Shown: one piece after another, positions 25,276 to 34,204 of the stretch
Layout: every line of letters begins with the position of its first letter
Numbering within the stretch: the first letter of the stretch is position 1
Source of the DNA: Campylobacter concisus
GTDB lineage: Bacteria; Campylobacterota; Campylobacteria; Campylobacterales; Campylobacteraceae
DNA: 64,000 nucleotides
Direction: 5' to 3'
NCBI RefSeq assembly: GCF_002913745.1
Contig: NZ_PPCG01000073.1
Location: forward strand, 55,408-119,407
Program-made: the position numbers and the translations under genes
Notes under the pieces: generated by a model
The model's database searches: none
Seen by the model: the letters and a program-made list of their open reading frames with translations, nothing else
Told to the model about the DNA's origin: nothing

Positions 25276-25298
25276 GGGCGAGTTTTCGCCCTACTTTT
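25276..25298 (+). terminator. Terminator of the met operon
   Basis: GGGCGA at 25276-25281 pairs with TCGCCC at 25286-25291 around a GTTT loop, followed by TACTTTT. It begins four bases after the stop of the second metQ. Confidence 0.65.
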
Positions 25299-25403
25299 GC
25301 CTTTAAATTTAAACCTTTTTAAAATTTATCGCTTTTGTTAGTTACTATTAGTAAATAAAGCTTTGCTACAATGCCTCATTTTAAGATAAATTTCGGAGTA
25401 AAA

Positions 25404-25994
25404 ATGCTACATAACATTATTGATTTTATAGTCTCAAGCGTTAGCAGCTGGGGATATGCTGGCATATTTGTGATGATGTTTTTGGAGAGTTCATTTTTTC
25501 CATTTCCAAGCGAAGTGGCGATGATACCAGCTGGATATCTAGCTTACAAAGGCGAGATGAGCCTAGCGCTTGCTTTTATCTCAGGCACGCTTGGCAGCTT
25601 GCTTGGAGCCATTTTTAACTACTATCTTTGCTACTTTTTTGGACGCGAGATCGTCTTAAAATACGGCAAATTTGTAGGCATCACTCATGAAAAGATGGAT
25701 AAATTTGAAGCATTTTTTAATAAACACGGCGAAATTTCGACCTTCAACTCACGACTAATCCCTGGAATTCGTCAGTATATAAGCCTGCCAGCTGGACTTG
25801 CTAAGATGAACATTTTTAGATTTTGCCTATTTACCACACTTGGCGCTGGGATTTGGTGCGCGGTTTTGCTTGGAGTTGGCTATTTTCTAGGTTCAAATCC
25901 TGACAAACAGACGCTTCTAGGTATTACAATCGCTCTTTTGGCAGTGGTTGCGATAATAAGTGCAGTCTATATAATGAAGCAAAGAAAGAAATAA
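25404..25994 (+). CDS. DedA/VTT-family membrane protein
   Basis: A 196-residue integral membrane protein with the DedA layout: an amphipathic start, the re-entrant segment [19 protein letters not shown], then [19 protein letters not shown]. DedA proteins are linked to recycling of the lipid carrier undecaprenyl phosphate, proton motive force and antibiotic tolerance; the exact role here is inferred only. The start ATG 25404 has GGAG five bases upstream; an earlier ATG at 25371 has no ribosome site and would spoil the N-terminus. It stands alone after the met operon terminator. Confidence 0.88.
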   Translation: MLHNIIDFIVSSVSSWGYAGIFVMMFLESSFFPFPSEVAMIPAGYLAYKGEMSLALAFISGTLGSLLGAIFNYYLCYFFGREIVLKYGKFVGITHEKMDKFEAFFNKHGEISTFNSRLIPGIRQYISLPAGLAKMNIFRFCLFTTLGAGIWCAVLLGVGYFLGSNPDKQTLLGITIALLAVVAIISAVYIMKQRKK

Positions 25995-26062
25995 TACATA
26001 TAAAAATACATAAAATTTAATGTATTTTGCAAATTTAGCTCAAATTTTTAGCTAAATTTAGC

Positions 26063-26851
26063 CTAGCTGATCGCTCTCATTTTTTCTAGGCGAGCTAAAT
26101 TTCTTGAAATTTTCTCTAGCTCGTTTTGCTCGCAAACCTCGTCACCTGAGTAGAAAAATTTTATATTTGGAGTCAATTTTATATTTGAAATTTGAAGTTT
26201 AAGCTCGCTTATAAGGCGCTTTATCGTCCCTTCGTTGCCGTCTATTATGCTTACATTTGGAGGCAAAATTTCTCTTAAGCTATCTTTAAAATAGTTAAAA
26301 TGCGTGCAGCCAAGCACCAAAAAGTCAAATTTACTTAGATCAAATTTAGCTAGCTCATCTTTTAGATATGACTTCACGTTTTCACTCTCAAACTCAGCTT
26401 TTTCAGCAAAATTTACAAGCCTAGGCATAGCTAACAGCTCGGTTTTATCTTTTGCGTTTAAATTTGTGATTAGCTCTTTTAGTTTTGCGCCATTTACGGT
26501 GACTGGAGTGGCGATGACAAGCGTTTTTAGGGCATCATCGTGGCTTAGATCGTGAGCTTTTTTTACAGCTGGCTCCATGCCGATGATCGGCACGCTTAAA
26601 TTTGCTCTAAGCTCTTTTATCGCTACACTTGTTGCTGTGTTGCAAGCTACTACGACAGCTTTTGCGCCATTTTTGACAAGAAATTTCACCGCATCAAAGC
26701 TAAATTTTAAGATCTCATCTCTGCTCTTTTGTCCGTATGGGACATTTTTCACATCTGCGTAATATAAAAATTCATGCTCGCTAAGCTTGCTTAAAGCTTC
26801 GTTTAAGACGCTAAGTCCGCCAAGCCCCGAGTCAAATATACCTATCTTCAT
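26063..26851 (-). CDS. murI: Glutamate racemase
   Basis: Makes D-glutamate for peptidoglycan in the cytoplasm. The 262 residues from ATG 26851 begin MKIGIFDSGLGGLSVL, the hallmark N-terminus. The two catalytic Cys are in VVACNTATS (near 71) and LVLGCTHFN (near 180). ATG 26851 is preferred over 26857 and 26872 because AAGGA is seven bases upstream. A TATAAT -10 box lies at 26872-26877 on this strand. It is divergent from ftsW, a setting that keeps cell-wall genes together. Confidence 0.94.
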   Translation of the reverse strand: MKIGIFDSGLGGLSVLNEALSKLSEHEFLYYADVKNVPYGQKSRDEILKFSFDAVKFLVKNGAKAVVVACNTATSVAIKELRANLSVPIIGMEPAVKKAHDLSHDDALKTLVIATPVTVNGAKLKELITNLNAKDKTELLAMPRLVNFAEKAEFESENVKSYLKDELAKFDLSKFDFLVLGCTHFNYFKDSLREILPPNVSIIDGNEGTIKRLISELKLQISNIKLTPNIKFFYSGDEVCEQNELEKISRNLARLEKMRAIS

Positions 26852-26871
26852 GCCCATCCTTAAAGCCTGCA

Positions 26872-26914
26872 ATTATAGCAAATAATATCTTTGTAAGCCG
26901 TTTTTTATTATACT
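26872..26914. promoter_or_regulatory. Divergent -10 elements of murI and ftsW
   Basis: The minus strand reads TATAAT at 26872-26877, 20 bases before the murI ATG. The plus strand reads TATACT at 26909-26914, 28 bases before the ftsW start. No -35 boxes are clear, as is usual for this group. Confidence 0.45.
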
Positions 26915-26942
26915 TTGGCTCATTTTAAAGTTGGAGCTAAAT

Positions 26943-28103
26943 TTGGCAGTTGATAAGGTTATTTTCTATCTTTGTGCGACTTTGATCGCCATAAGCATCA
27001 TTTTTTCACTATCTTTGCCAGTTTTTACAGTTTTATTTTTTAACTACGACGAATTTCACTTTTTTATCCGCCAGTTTGCAGTCGGCTGCATAGGAATTTT
27101 TCTCATGTGGTGGCTCTCTAGGCTAAATCCCGACAAAGCGCTCGTTTGGATAGGTTTTGGACTGCTTATCTCATGCGGTATCGCTATGGGGCTCATGCAC
27201 GCCTTGCCAGCTTCGATGGTGACTGACTCTGGAGGTGCTAGACGCTGGATCAGGCTGCCAGGCTTCTCACTTGCGCCTGTTGAGTTTTTCAAAGTCGGTT
27301 TTGTCTATTTTTTGGCGTGGAGTTTTACTAGAAAATTTAGCGACGGCAAGAGGACTTTAGCAGATGAGATCAGGATACTTTGGCCTTATATTGGTCTATT
27401 TGTTGTAATTGTCTTTCTTATTGCCGTTATGCAAAACGACCTTGGTCAGGTTGTAGTTTTGGCACTTACCTTTGTGACGATGGCGCTTTTTGCAGGGGCT
27501 AGCGTTAGGCTCTTTGGTATCGGTATCTTGGGCGCTGCCTTTGTCATGACGGTGGCGATCGTTAGCTCTGAGCACAGAATTTTACGTATAAAGTCATGGT
27601 GGGGCACGATACAAAACATGGTTCTCTCTTTCTTGCCAGATAGCGTGGCAAACGTGCTTAGAGTGGCAGACGCACCAGAGCCATATCAAATTTCTCACTC
27701 ACTAAATGCAATTAAACACGGCGAGTTTTTTGGCGAGGGGCTTGGAGCTGGGATATTTAAGCTTGGCTTTTTAAGCGAGGTGCATACAGACTTCGTGCTA
27801 GCTGGCATAGCTGAAGAGGTCGGTGTTTTTGGCATTTTATGCATCACAGCGATCTTTATCACGCTACTTTATAGGATATTTAGAATTTCAGCTAGGAGCG
27901 AAAACAAGGTCTATCACCTATTCTCACTTGGTATCGGGCTTATCTTGTCGTTTTCATTTTTGATGAATAGCTACGGCATCACATCGATCACGCCGATAAA
28001 AGGTATCGCTGTGCCATTTCTTAGTTACGGCGGCAGCTCCGTGCTTGCTATATGCATCGGCATCGGCATGGTCTTAATGATCAGTAAAAAGGCAAAACTA
28101 TGA
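26943..28103 (+). CDS. ftsW: Septal peptidoglycan glycosyltransferase FtsW
   Basis: A SEDS-family polymerase of about 386 residues with roughly ten helices, acting at the division septum. The motifs GGARRWIRLPGFSLAPVEFFK and TDFVLAGIAEEVGVFG and the final TPIKGIAVPFLSYGGSS are hallmarks. TTG 26943 is chosen because GGAG lies six bases before it; a TTG at 26931 would put the ribosome site inside the coding region. The closely related RodA is an alternative, but murG follows by a four-base overlap, the classic division-cluster order, and favours FtsW. Confidence 0.9.
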   Translation: MAVDKVIFYLCATLIAISIIFSLSLPVFTVLFFNYDEFHFFIRQFAVGCIGIFLMWWLSRLNPDKALVWIGFGLLISCGIAMGLMHALPASMVTDSGGARRWIRLPGFSLAPVEFFKVGFVYFLAWSFTRKFSDGKRTLADEIRILWPYIGLFVVIVFLIAVMQNDLGQVVVLALTFVTMALFAGASVRLFGIGILGAAFVMTVAIVSSEHRILRIKSWWGTIQNMVLSFLPDSVANVLRVADAPEPYQISHSLNAIKHGEFFGEGLGAGIFKLGFLSEVHTDFVLAGIAEEVGVFGILCITAIFITLLYRIFRISARSENKVYHLFSLGIGLILSFSFLMNSYGITSITPIKGIAVPFLSYGGSSVLAICIGIGMVLMISKKAKL

Positions 28104-29122
28104 TAGTTATTTGTGGTGGCGGCACTGGTGGGCATTTGGCGATTGCTAGAAGCTTTTGTGAGGAGCTAAATAGACGAGGCATAAAGCCTATTTTTATCGG
28201 ATCAACTAGCGGTCAGGATAAATTTTGGTTTGAAAATGATGATAAATTTGCAAAGAAATTTTTTCTACCAAGCAGTGGCGTCGTAAATAAAAGAGGCCTT
28301 GCCAAGCTAAAATCACTAACAAACATCATAAGCCTAGCTCTAAAATGCAGGCAAATTTTTAAAGAAAATGGCGTTAAAGCAGTCATCAGCGTGGGAGGCT
28401 ACTCAGCAGCGCCAGCAGCCATAGCAGCCATCATCTCAAAAACACCGCTTTTCATCCACGAGCAAAATGCCGTAACTGGCAAGCTAAATAAAATTTTAAA
28501 GCCATACGCAAAAGGCTTTTTTAGCTCTTATGATGAGCTCTCGCCCTGCCCTTACCCAGTGGCAAATAAATTTTTTGAAAGCCAAAGAGTTAGAAATGAG
28601 CTAAAAACGATACTATTTTTAGGTGGCTCACAAGGTGCAAAAGCTATAAATGAGCTAGCTATAAATTTAGCCCCATATCTTAAAGAAAAAGGTATAAAAA
28701 TCATTCATCAATGCGGCAAAAACACCCTTGATGAGCTTAAAAAAAGATATTATGAGCTTGACTTTAGCGAGGCAAATTTAGAAATTTTTGACTTTAGCAA
28801 AGAGATAGAAAAGAAGATGAGCGAGGCTGATCTTGCCATATCAAGAGCTGGAGCTAGCTCGCTTTGGGAGCTTTGCGCAAACGCCTTGCCATCTATCTTT
28901 GTGCCATTTCCTTATGCCGCTGGCAATCACCAGTTTTACAACGCTAAATTTCTAAAAGATAAAGGCATAGCTGAAATTTGCCTGCAAAATGGCGAAAATT
29001 TAGACAAAGATGAAGTCATAAAAATGATCGAGAGTTTTGATCTAAGCAAAAGCAGCAAAGCTCTAAAAGATATCCTTTTGCCAAATGGGGCAAAAGAGAT
29101 AGTGGATAAAATTTTAAGCTAG
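28100..29122 (+). CDS. murG: MurG, lipid II-forming GlcNAc transferase
   Basis: Adds GlcNAc to lipid I on the inner face of the membrane to make lipid II. Of 340 residues, the start IVICGGGTGGHLAIA is the glycine-rich membrane-side loop, and EKKMSEADLAISRAGASSLWEL with FPYAAGNHQFYNA is the UDP-GlcNAc site. It overlaps ftsW by four bases. The 3' end overlaps the convergent gene at 29114 by nine bases. Length and motif content are normal. Confidence 0.95.
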   Translation: MIVICGGGTGGHLAIARSFCEELNRRGIKPIFIGSTSGQDKFWFENDDKFAKKFFLPSSGVVNKRGLAKLKSLTNIISLALKCRQIFKENGVKAVISVGGYSAAPAAIAAIISKTPLFIHEQNAVTGKLNKILKPYAKGFFSSYDELSPCPYPVANKFFESQRVRNELKTILFLGGSQGAKAINELAINLAPYLKEKGIKIIHQCGKNTLDELKKRYYELDFSEANLEIFDFSKEIEKKMSEADLAISRAGASSLWELCANALPSIFVPFPYAAGNHQFYNAKFLKDKGIAEICLQNGENLDKDEVIKMIESFDLSKSSKALKDILLPNGAKEIVDKILS

Positions 29123-29848
29123 ATCCTCGCCTATAGCGTAGGCTTTTAGCTCTCGTAGCTCGTAAATGAGGTAGTGATAGATAAGCTCATTTGTCTTTAG
29201 GCTTTTGCCTGAAAGCACTGGTCTTATCATCTCGATGATCCTATCTGTGATGCCAGCGATCTCAACCAAAAGTAGCTCATCGCCCCTTTGTTTGGCCACT
29301 CTTATGCAGTTGTAAAAAAATGTGTAGATAGTTTTAAAATTTTCCAAAACTACGTTTGAGACGATTTGAGAGTCGAGATGTAAAATTTTATTCATCCTAT
29401 TTTGCAGCTCCATTAACTCGGCAAGTAGCCCTCTTATCATCGCTGTATCGCCACTTCTTGAGAAGATACTCTTTTTCTTTTTTTTATTTTGTATCTGATA
29501 CTCAGCGACTAAAATTTGCATGATGTTTGAGATGTTTGTCAGGCTCTCTTGCAGGTTTTGATTAGTCCTTAGGCTCACGCCAGCCTTTTCTATCTTGTAA
29601 TATAGGCTTTTGTTTGTCTGCTCGAGGTATGAGCTAATGTTTTCGTAGTAATCTTCAGTGTTAAAGACATTTTTAAAAAAACTGCCCTCGTCTGTTGTGC
29701 TGTAAAGTCTTTTTTTGATCTCTTCGACATTTTTATTAAAAGTGAGCGCATCGATCTTTGTTTCTGGCTCGACAACGCCGTTGTTTTCGATAACTTCCAA
29801 GTTTTTCTTAAGCGTATTTATCAGCTTTTCAATCTCATTAAAATCCAT
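29114..29848 (-). CDS. Unknown coiled-coil protein convergent to murG
   Basis: A 244-residue protein that I do not recognise. It has no signal or membrane segment. It is charged and rich in Glu, Lys, Leu and Asn with heptad-like helices throughout, so mainly alpha-helical; a short Lys-run (QIQNKKKKKSIFSRS) sits near residue 120. The ATG has AGAGGCAAA just upstream. Its stop lies inside the last codons of murG, so the two transcripts run into each other. Adaptor or chaperone roles (such as in flagellar assembly) would fit the look but are pure guesses. Confidence 0.7.
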   Translation of the reverse strand: MDFNEIEKLINTLKKNLEVIENNGVVEPETKIDALTFNKNVEEIKKRLYSTTDEGSFFKNVFNTEDYYENISSYLEQTNKSLYYKIEKAGVSLRTNQNLQESLTNISNIMQILVAEYQIQNKKKKKSIFSRSGDTAMIRGLLAELMELQNRMNKILHLDSQIVSNVVLENFKTIYTFFYNCIRVAKQRGDELLLVEIAGITDRIIEMIRPVLSGKSLKTNELIYHYLIYELRELKAYAIGEDLA

Positions 29849-29965
29849 TTTGCCTCTTTGAAATTTTTGGCTATTTTACTATAAAAAGCTGAAGTTTTCG
29901 CTTGCAATCCTTAAAGAGATAAATTTATGCTTCTTTTAATAAAATATCTCAAAAAAGGAGCAAAA

Positions 29966-30724
29966 ATGAATGGTGAAGTTTTTAACGCTTGCATTATCGT
30001 AGCCTCCATAAAGCAAGCTCTAAGGTCAAATTTAGAGTTAGGCTACAAAGGCGAAAAATATATAAAAAGCCTAGTTTTTGACTATATTTTGGAGGATGAG
30101 CAAGAAAAAAGAGAGCAAACTAGCATAAATGAGTGGTTTAAGCATGCCAAAAAGCTTGGGCTAAGCGATGTGAGATTTGCTACAAATTTGGCTATCTCAT
30201 CAGAGGAGCGCTCGCTGCAAGGCTTTTCAAATGTAAGCCACAAGTCAATTCTTTGCATTTATAAAGACAAGATGAGCTACTTCGTACCGCACTGGAGCTT
30301 TGAAGAAGATAAAAAGGGCTGGGACATAGTCTATAAAGAATTTAGCCTAGATGGCACACCAGAAATTCAAAAATTTAGCGATAACACTTTGGAGTTTAAA
30401 GATATCCTAACTAAGACCACTAAATTTGCAGATGAGATAGAGTGTGAGAACTTTGGTGACTGCTTTAGAAAAGGGCTAAAAGCGCTAAATGAGCCAGAAA
30501 AGATAGAGCAAAATGTCCTAAATGCGCCACTTATGCCAAAGCTAAATTTAGCTCTTTTTACTGCGGCAAGCGCGGCAGATGTCTTTGGTGGCATGGGCTC
30601 TTGGAACGACGACGCAGCAGGATTGGCGCAGCATAAAAGACGAGGCAAAGAGTATGATGAGCTTAGCAGTGAGCTTTTTACGCAGATGCGAAAAGCCACG
30701 CTTTTTGCCATAAATGAGTGGTAG
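29966..30724 (+). CDS. Conserved hypothetical protein
   Basis: A 252-residue soluble protein with no signal peptide or obvious motif. ATG 29966 is preceded by AAAAGGAGCAAAA, a strong ribosome site; the frame is open 39 bases further upstream but without one. Recognisable stretches include a Trp-rich centre (YFVPHWSFEEDKKGWDIVYK) and a C-terminus with GGMGSWNDDAAG. Its stop touches the stop of rpoN, tail to tail, with no bases between. I could not assign a function. Confidence 0.75.
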   Translation: MNGEVFNACIIVASIKQALRSNLELGYKGEKYIKSLVFDYILEDEQEKREQTSINEWFKHAKKLGLSDVRFATNLAISSEERSLQGFSNVSHKSILCIYKDKMSYFVPHWSFEEDKKGWDIVYKEFSLDGTPEIQKFSDNTLEFKDILTKTTKFADEIECENFGDCFRKGLKALNEPEKIEQNVLNAPLMPKLNLALFTAASAADVFGGMGSWNDDAAGLAQHKRRGKEYDELSSELFTQMRKATLFAINEW

Positions 30725-31978
30725 CTAGCCGTTTATCTGATAGATCTTTTTTCGCTGGCTTGAGCTGCCGATGTTTAGGATTTTGCGGTATTTGGTGATA
30801 GTTCGGCGAACGATTTGGATGTTAAATTTAGCTTGGATAAGCTCTTGGATTTTTAGATCAGAAAGTGGTTTTTTATGATCTTCGTTTTTTATAAGCTCTA
30901 GTAAAAATTCCTTTATCGCGGCGTTTGAAGTCTCCTCGTCAAAGCCAGTTGCGAAGAAATTTTTAAGTGCAACCGTGCCTCTTGAACAGCTTAGATATTT
31001 GTTCGCGATCGCTCTTGAGATGGTTGAAGGGTTGCGTCCAAGCTCGTCAGCTAGGTCTTTTAGCTTCATAGGCTTTATGTCGCCACCCAAAAAATAGTCA
31101 TACTGATACTCAACTATCATGAGCCCTATCTTATAAAGCGTCGCCTTTCTCATCTCAAGGGCGTCTATGAGCTCGCTTGCCTCTTTTATGCGCGAGCTTA
31201 CAAAAGTCTCTTTCTCGTCTAGTCCCTCGGTGTCGATAGAAATTTCAGGATAGTACTCGTCATTTATCTGCACGCTTATGCCGCTACTTGTGCTTAGCAC
31301 GAAGATATCAGGCACCGCCTCTTTTTCATCTTCAAGATACTCAATAGCTGGGGGATTTTTAAATTTCTTTATGATCTTTAGCGCATCGTCGTAAAATTTA
31401 AGTTTTCTAAGCTTCTCTATATTTTCAAAATTTAAGATGATCTTTTTTGCGCACTCTATGATCTCTTCACTTGCCTCTGTCTCGCCAAGCTGAAACAAAA
31501 AGCTCTCTTTCACATCCTTTGCGCCCACGCCACAGGGCTCAAGGTAGGCAAATCTCGCTCTAACTCGCTCCACCTCATTCTCATTAAAACCCGCAAAAAT
31601 TTCATCATCATAAGAAAAATAGCCCTCATCATCCAAGCACTCGATGATCTTATATGCGATATCTTGGGACTTTTGCGTGGGGAAAAGTGGTGGATTTATC
31701 TGGCTAACGAGCTTTTCATAGAGGCTTTCTTTATAGATGCTTAAAGCTTCGATACTCTCGCTGACCGAGTTTTTGCTAACCTGCTCGAAAAAATTTCGCT
31801 TTTTTTCGCTTTTTTCTAAATTTTTATGTTCGATCGTAGCAAATGGGTTCTCTTTTATGAAAGGCTCAAGCGTCTCTTTTAGCTCATCAAGCCCGCTTTG
31901 AAGGATAGGAAGCCAGCTTCTTAGCGTTTGGTTTAGTTTGATCTTTGGCGCTAAAGTTTGCTTTTGCCTTAGCATCAT
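30725..31978 (-). CDS. rpoN: RNA polymerase sigma-54 factor
   Basis: The alternative sigma factor that controls flagellar rod, hook and minor flagellin genes in Campylobacter. Region I (MLRQKQTLAPKIKLNQTLRSWLP) is Gln- and Leu-rich for activator contact, a core-binding region follows, then a helix-turn-helix (GRNPSTISRAIANK near 319-332), and the RpoN box VRRTITKYRK at residues 390-399. Length 417 is normal for this group. Two ATGs in tandem, 31978 and 31975, are equally possible. It follows the lptB stop directly, as in C. jejuni, so it is probably transcribed with the S4-tsaE-lptB genes. Confidence 0.95.
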   Translation of the reverse strand: MMLRQKQTLAPKIKLNQTLRSWLPILQSGLDELKETLEPFIKENPFATIEHKNLEKSEKKRNFFEQVSKNSVSESIEALSIYKESLYEKLVSQINPPLFPTQKSQDIAYKIIECLDDEGYFSYDDEIFAGFNENEVERVRARFAYLEPCGVGAKDVKESFLFQLGETEASEEIIECAKKIILNFENIEKLRKLKFYDDALKIIKKFKNPPAIEYLEDEKEAVPDIFVLSTSSGISVQINDEYYPEISIDTEGLDEKETFVSSRIKEASELIDALEMRKATLYKIGLMIVEYQYDYFLGGDIKPMKLKDLADELGRNPSTISRAIANKYLSCSRGTVALKNFFATGFDEETSNAAIKEFLLELIKNEDHKKPLSDLKIQELIQAKFNIQIVRRTITKYRKILNIGSSSQRKKIYQING

Positions 31979-32707
31979 CTACTCAAGCAGCTTAAATTCT
32001 TCGCCAAGATAGTGCGTTCTAACGAGCTTGTTGTTTGCCACTTCGCTCGCACTGCCGCTTGCTAGTAGTGAGCCATCTTTGATGACATAGGCTCTGTCGC
32101 AAATGGCTAGTGTCTCACGGACGTTGTGGTCAGTTATCAAAACACCGATACCTAGCTTTTTAAGGTCTCTAACGATACTTTGGATGTCGCTAACTGCGAT
32201 AGGATCGACGCCTGCAAATGGCTCATCAAGCAGCAAAAATTTTGGCTTTATGATGAGACTTCTTGCGATCTCACAGCGTCTGCGCTCGCCACCACTTAGG
32301 CTAACACCCTTTCTTAGGCGGATAGGCTCGATATTTAGCATATTTAGCATCTCATTTACTCTTTTAGAGATCTCTTCTTTGCTTTGATTTAAAATTTCAG
32401 CCCCAAGGAGCAAATTTTCTTCAACGCTTAGCTCTTTAAATATGCTTGATTCTTGCGGCAAATAGCCAATACCAAGGTGCGCTCTTTTGTGAAGTGGGAC
32501 GTTTGTGATCTTTTCGTCATTTAAAAAGACATCTCCGCTAGTTGGCAAGATGAGCCCGCAGATCATATAAAAAGTGGTCGTCTTTCCAGCGCCATTTGGC
32601 CCAAGAAGCCCCACCACTTCGCCACTATTTACCTCTAAAGATATGCCTTTTATGATCTCACTTTTTTTAATCGTCTTTTTTAGATCTTTTACTTCTAGTT
32701 TATGCAC
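31979..32707 (-). CDS. lptB: LPS-export ABC ATPase LptB
   Basis: The cytoplasmic motor that pulls lipopolysaccharide or lipooligosaccharide from the inner membrane to the Lpt bridge. 242 residues: Walker A GPNGAGKTTT at about 36-45, signature LSGGERRR, Walker B LLLDEPFAGVDP, H-loop TDHNV. The GTG start at 32707 has GAGG six bases upstream and overlaps the end of tsaE by eight bases. It is followed by rpoN, an order kept in Campylobacter and many proteobacteria. Confidence 0.94.
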   Translation of the reverse strand: MHKLEVKDLKKTIKKSEIIKGISLEVNSGEVVGLLGPNGAGKTTTFYMICGLILPTSGDVFLNDEKITNVPLHKRAHLGIGYLPQESSIFKELSVEENLLLGAEILNQSKEEISKRVNEMLNMLNIEPIRLRKGVSLSGGERRRCEIARSLIIKPKFLLLDEPFAGVDPIAVSDIQSIVRDLKKLGIGVLITDHNVRETLAICDRAYVIKDGSLLASGSASEVANNKLVRTHYLGEEFKLLE

Positions 32708-33098
32708 TTATAACCTCGTATTTTCTGCCATTTTTGCTAGGAGAAATTTTTACTAATGTATAGCTCTCGCCGTTTTTCTTTAGAGCTTTTTCTAAATTTT
32801 CATCGCCCCACTCTACTAGATGAAGCCCCTCTTCAAATAAATTTTCAAAAAGGCCATTTTTTGCCATCCCGTCAAATCCGATCTGGTAAATGTCGTAGTG
32901 GTAGATATCTTTACCATAAATTTGCATCAAAGAAAATGTTGGCGACGTCACGCTCTCTTCTATGCCATGAGCCTTGATGATCGCCTTTACAAGCGTCGTT
33001 TTGCCACTTGCTAGATCGCCGCTTAGTAGCACCACGCCACTTTTTGGCAGCACCCGCACAAGCCGATCAAGCTCATTTTCTAAAAGCTCAAAAACCAT
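32700..33098 (-). CDS. tsaE: tRNA threonylcarbamoyladenosine biosynthesis ATPase TsaE
   Basis: Works with TsaB and TsaD to make the t6A modification on tRNAs that read ANN codons. 132 residues. Walker A is SGDLASGKTTL near residue 26, and the motif SPTFSLM with HYDIYQI follows, as in the family, plus the WGD in VEWGDENL. ATG 33098 overlaps the stop of the S4 gene (TGATG), and the 3' end overlaps lptB. A TTG one codon earlier is possible but less likely. Confidence 0.93.
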   Translation of the reverse strand: MVFELLENELDRLVRVLPKSGVVLLSGDLASGKTTLVKAIIKAHGIEESVTSPTFSLMQIYGKDIYHYDIYQIGFDGMAKNGLFENLFEEGLHLVEWGDENLEKALKKNGESYTLVKISPSKNGRKYEVISA

Positions 33099-33343
33099 CA
33101 AAGCTCTTTTACATATTCACTTTGAGCGCTTTTTGGTATGCTTTTTGTAGTTGGGATCGCTAGCACCTCGTATCTCGCCTCGCGCGTTAGAAATTTGATG
33201 CTAACCACATCACCAACCTTAACATCTTTTGCCGCTTTTGCCTGCACGCCGTTGATGCTCACAACGCCGCTTTTGCACATATCTTCGCTAACGGCACGCC
33301 TTTTTGTGATATTTACTACGTTTAAAAATTTATCTACTCTCAT
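33098..33343 (-). CDS. S4-domain RNA-binding protein (Hsp15-like)
   Basis: An 81-residue single S4 domain: MRVDKFLNVVNITKRRAVSE, then KSGVVSINGVQAKAAKDVKVGD, the standard beta-hairpin RNA contact. Related proteins (Hsp15/RlbA) bind stalled 50S subunits with peptidyl-tRNA and help rescue them; that role is family-based. It is the first gene of the S4-tsaE-lptB-rpoN unit. No clear ribosome site is seen before its ATG. Confidence 0.85.
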   Translation of the reverse strand: MRVDKFLNVVNITKRRAVSEDMCKSGVVSINGVQAKAAKDVKVGDVVSIKFLTREARYEVLAIPTTKSIPKSAQSEYVKEL

Positions 33344-33376
33344 GCGGCGGATTTTAACAAAAATAGCCTTAAATTT

Positions 33377-34204
33377 TTAATCCTTTAGATATTTTAAAAG
33401 CTCTTTTAAATTTAGAGGTATAACGCTGCCATGGGTTTCATTTTTAAAAAGCTCAAAGTGAGAATTTACGCCACTTTGCTTTAAAATTTGGGCTAGATCA
33501 CTCGCCTTTAAAATGCCAGCTTTGTCTGTCTTGCCCTTTCTCTTTTCAAGCTCGCCAACGCTAAGAAAGACAAATTTTGCCTTTAGTTTCTCTTTAAATT
33601 TACCCTCACTCACATTTTGCTTTAAAATTTCAGATTCACCCCACCAAAGAGATGGCGAAGCGATAAAGAAATTTGAAAATACGCCATCATTTTTAAGCAA
33701 GGCATAGAGCGTAAAAAGCCCACCAAAAGAGTGTCCATAAAGGCTTTTTTGGCTGCTTTGCACGTTAAATTTCTCATCGATTAGTGGCACTAAATTTTTA
33801 GTTAAAAAGTGGTAAAACGCATCTGCCCCACCACCTTTGCTAAACTCCTCGCCCTCTGCCTTTGGCGTGAGATCTCTTGTGCGTTTTTCTACCTCGTAGC
33901 TTTTGTCGCTGTCATATCCTATGCCTATTATTAGTGGGGCAGCCTTGCCATCAAATTCATTTAAGAGCATGTTAAACTGGGCGTTTGCGTCAAGCAAGAA
34001 AAGCACATTTTTAAACTTATCTTGCCCCTTTAGCTTGGCTGTGAAAATTTTATAAATTTCATCATTTGCACTCATTTTAAAGGTTGAAATTTCAAATTTA
34101 CTAGCAGCTTTTTGGCTAAGTGGCTCAGGCGTTTGGCTAGGTCCTGCGTGCAAAGTCTGCATCACACCAAGTGTAAAAAGCAAAAATTTAAAGGTTCTTA
34201 CCAT
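33377..34204 (-). CDS. IroE/BesA-like esterase, probably siderophore hydrolysis
   Basis: An alpha/beta hydrolase of 275 residues with a signal-like N-terminus (MVRTFKFLLFTLGVMQTLHA), so periplasmic. The nucleophile elbow is GHSFGG near residue 166, and a catalytic His is likely in ETHGSV near the end. The sequence YDSDKSYEVEKRTRDLTP before it is typical of trilactone (enterobactin or salmochelin-type) esterases. It overlaps the end of the TonB-dependent receptor gene, so the two are one unit. It would cut ferric-siderophore rings that the receptor imports. The substrate is inferred from family and context. Confidence 0.8.
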   Translation of the reverse strand: MVRTFKFLLFTLGVMQTLHAGPSQTPEPLSQKAASKFEISTFKMSANDEIYKIFTAKLKGQDKFKNVLFLLDANAQFNMLLNEFDGKAAPLIIGIGYDSDKSYEVEKRTRDLTPKAEGEEFSKGGGADAFYHFLTKNLVPLIDEKFNVQSSQKSLYGHSFGGLFTLYALLKNDGVFSNFFIASPSLWWGESEILKQNVSEGKFKEKLKAKFVFLSVGELEKRKGKTDKAGILKASDLAQILKQSGVNSHFELFKNETHGSVIPLNLKELLKYLKD

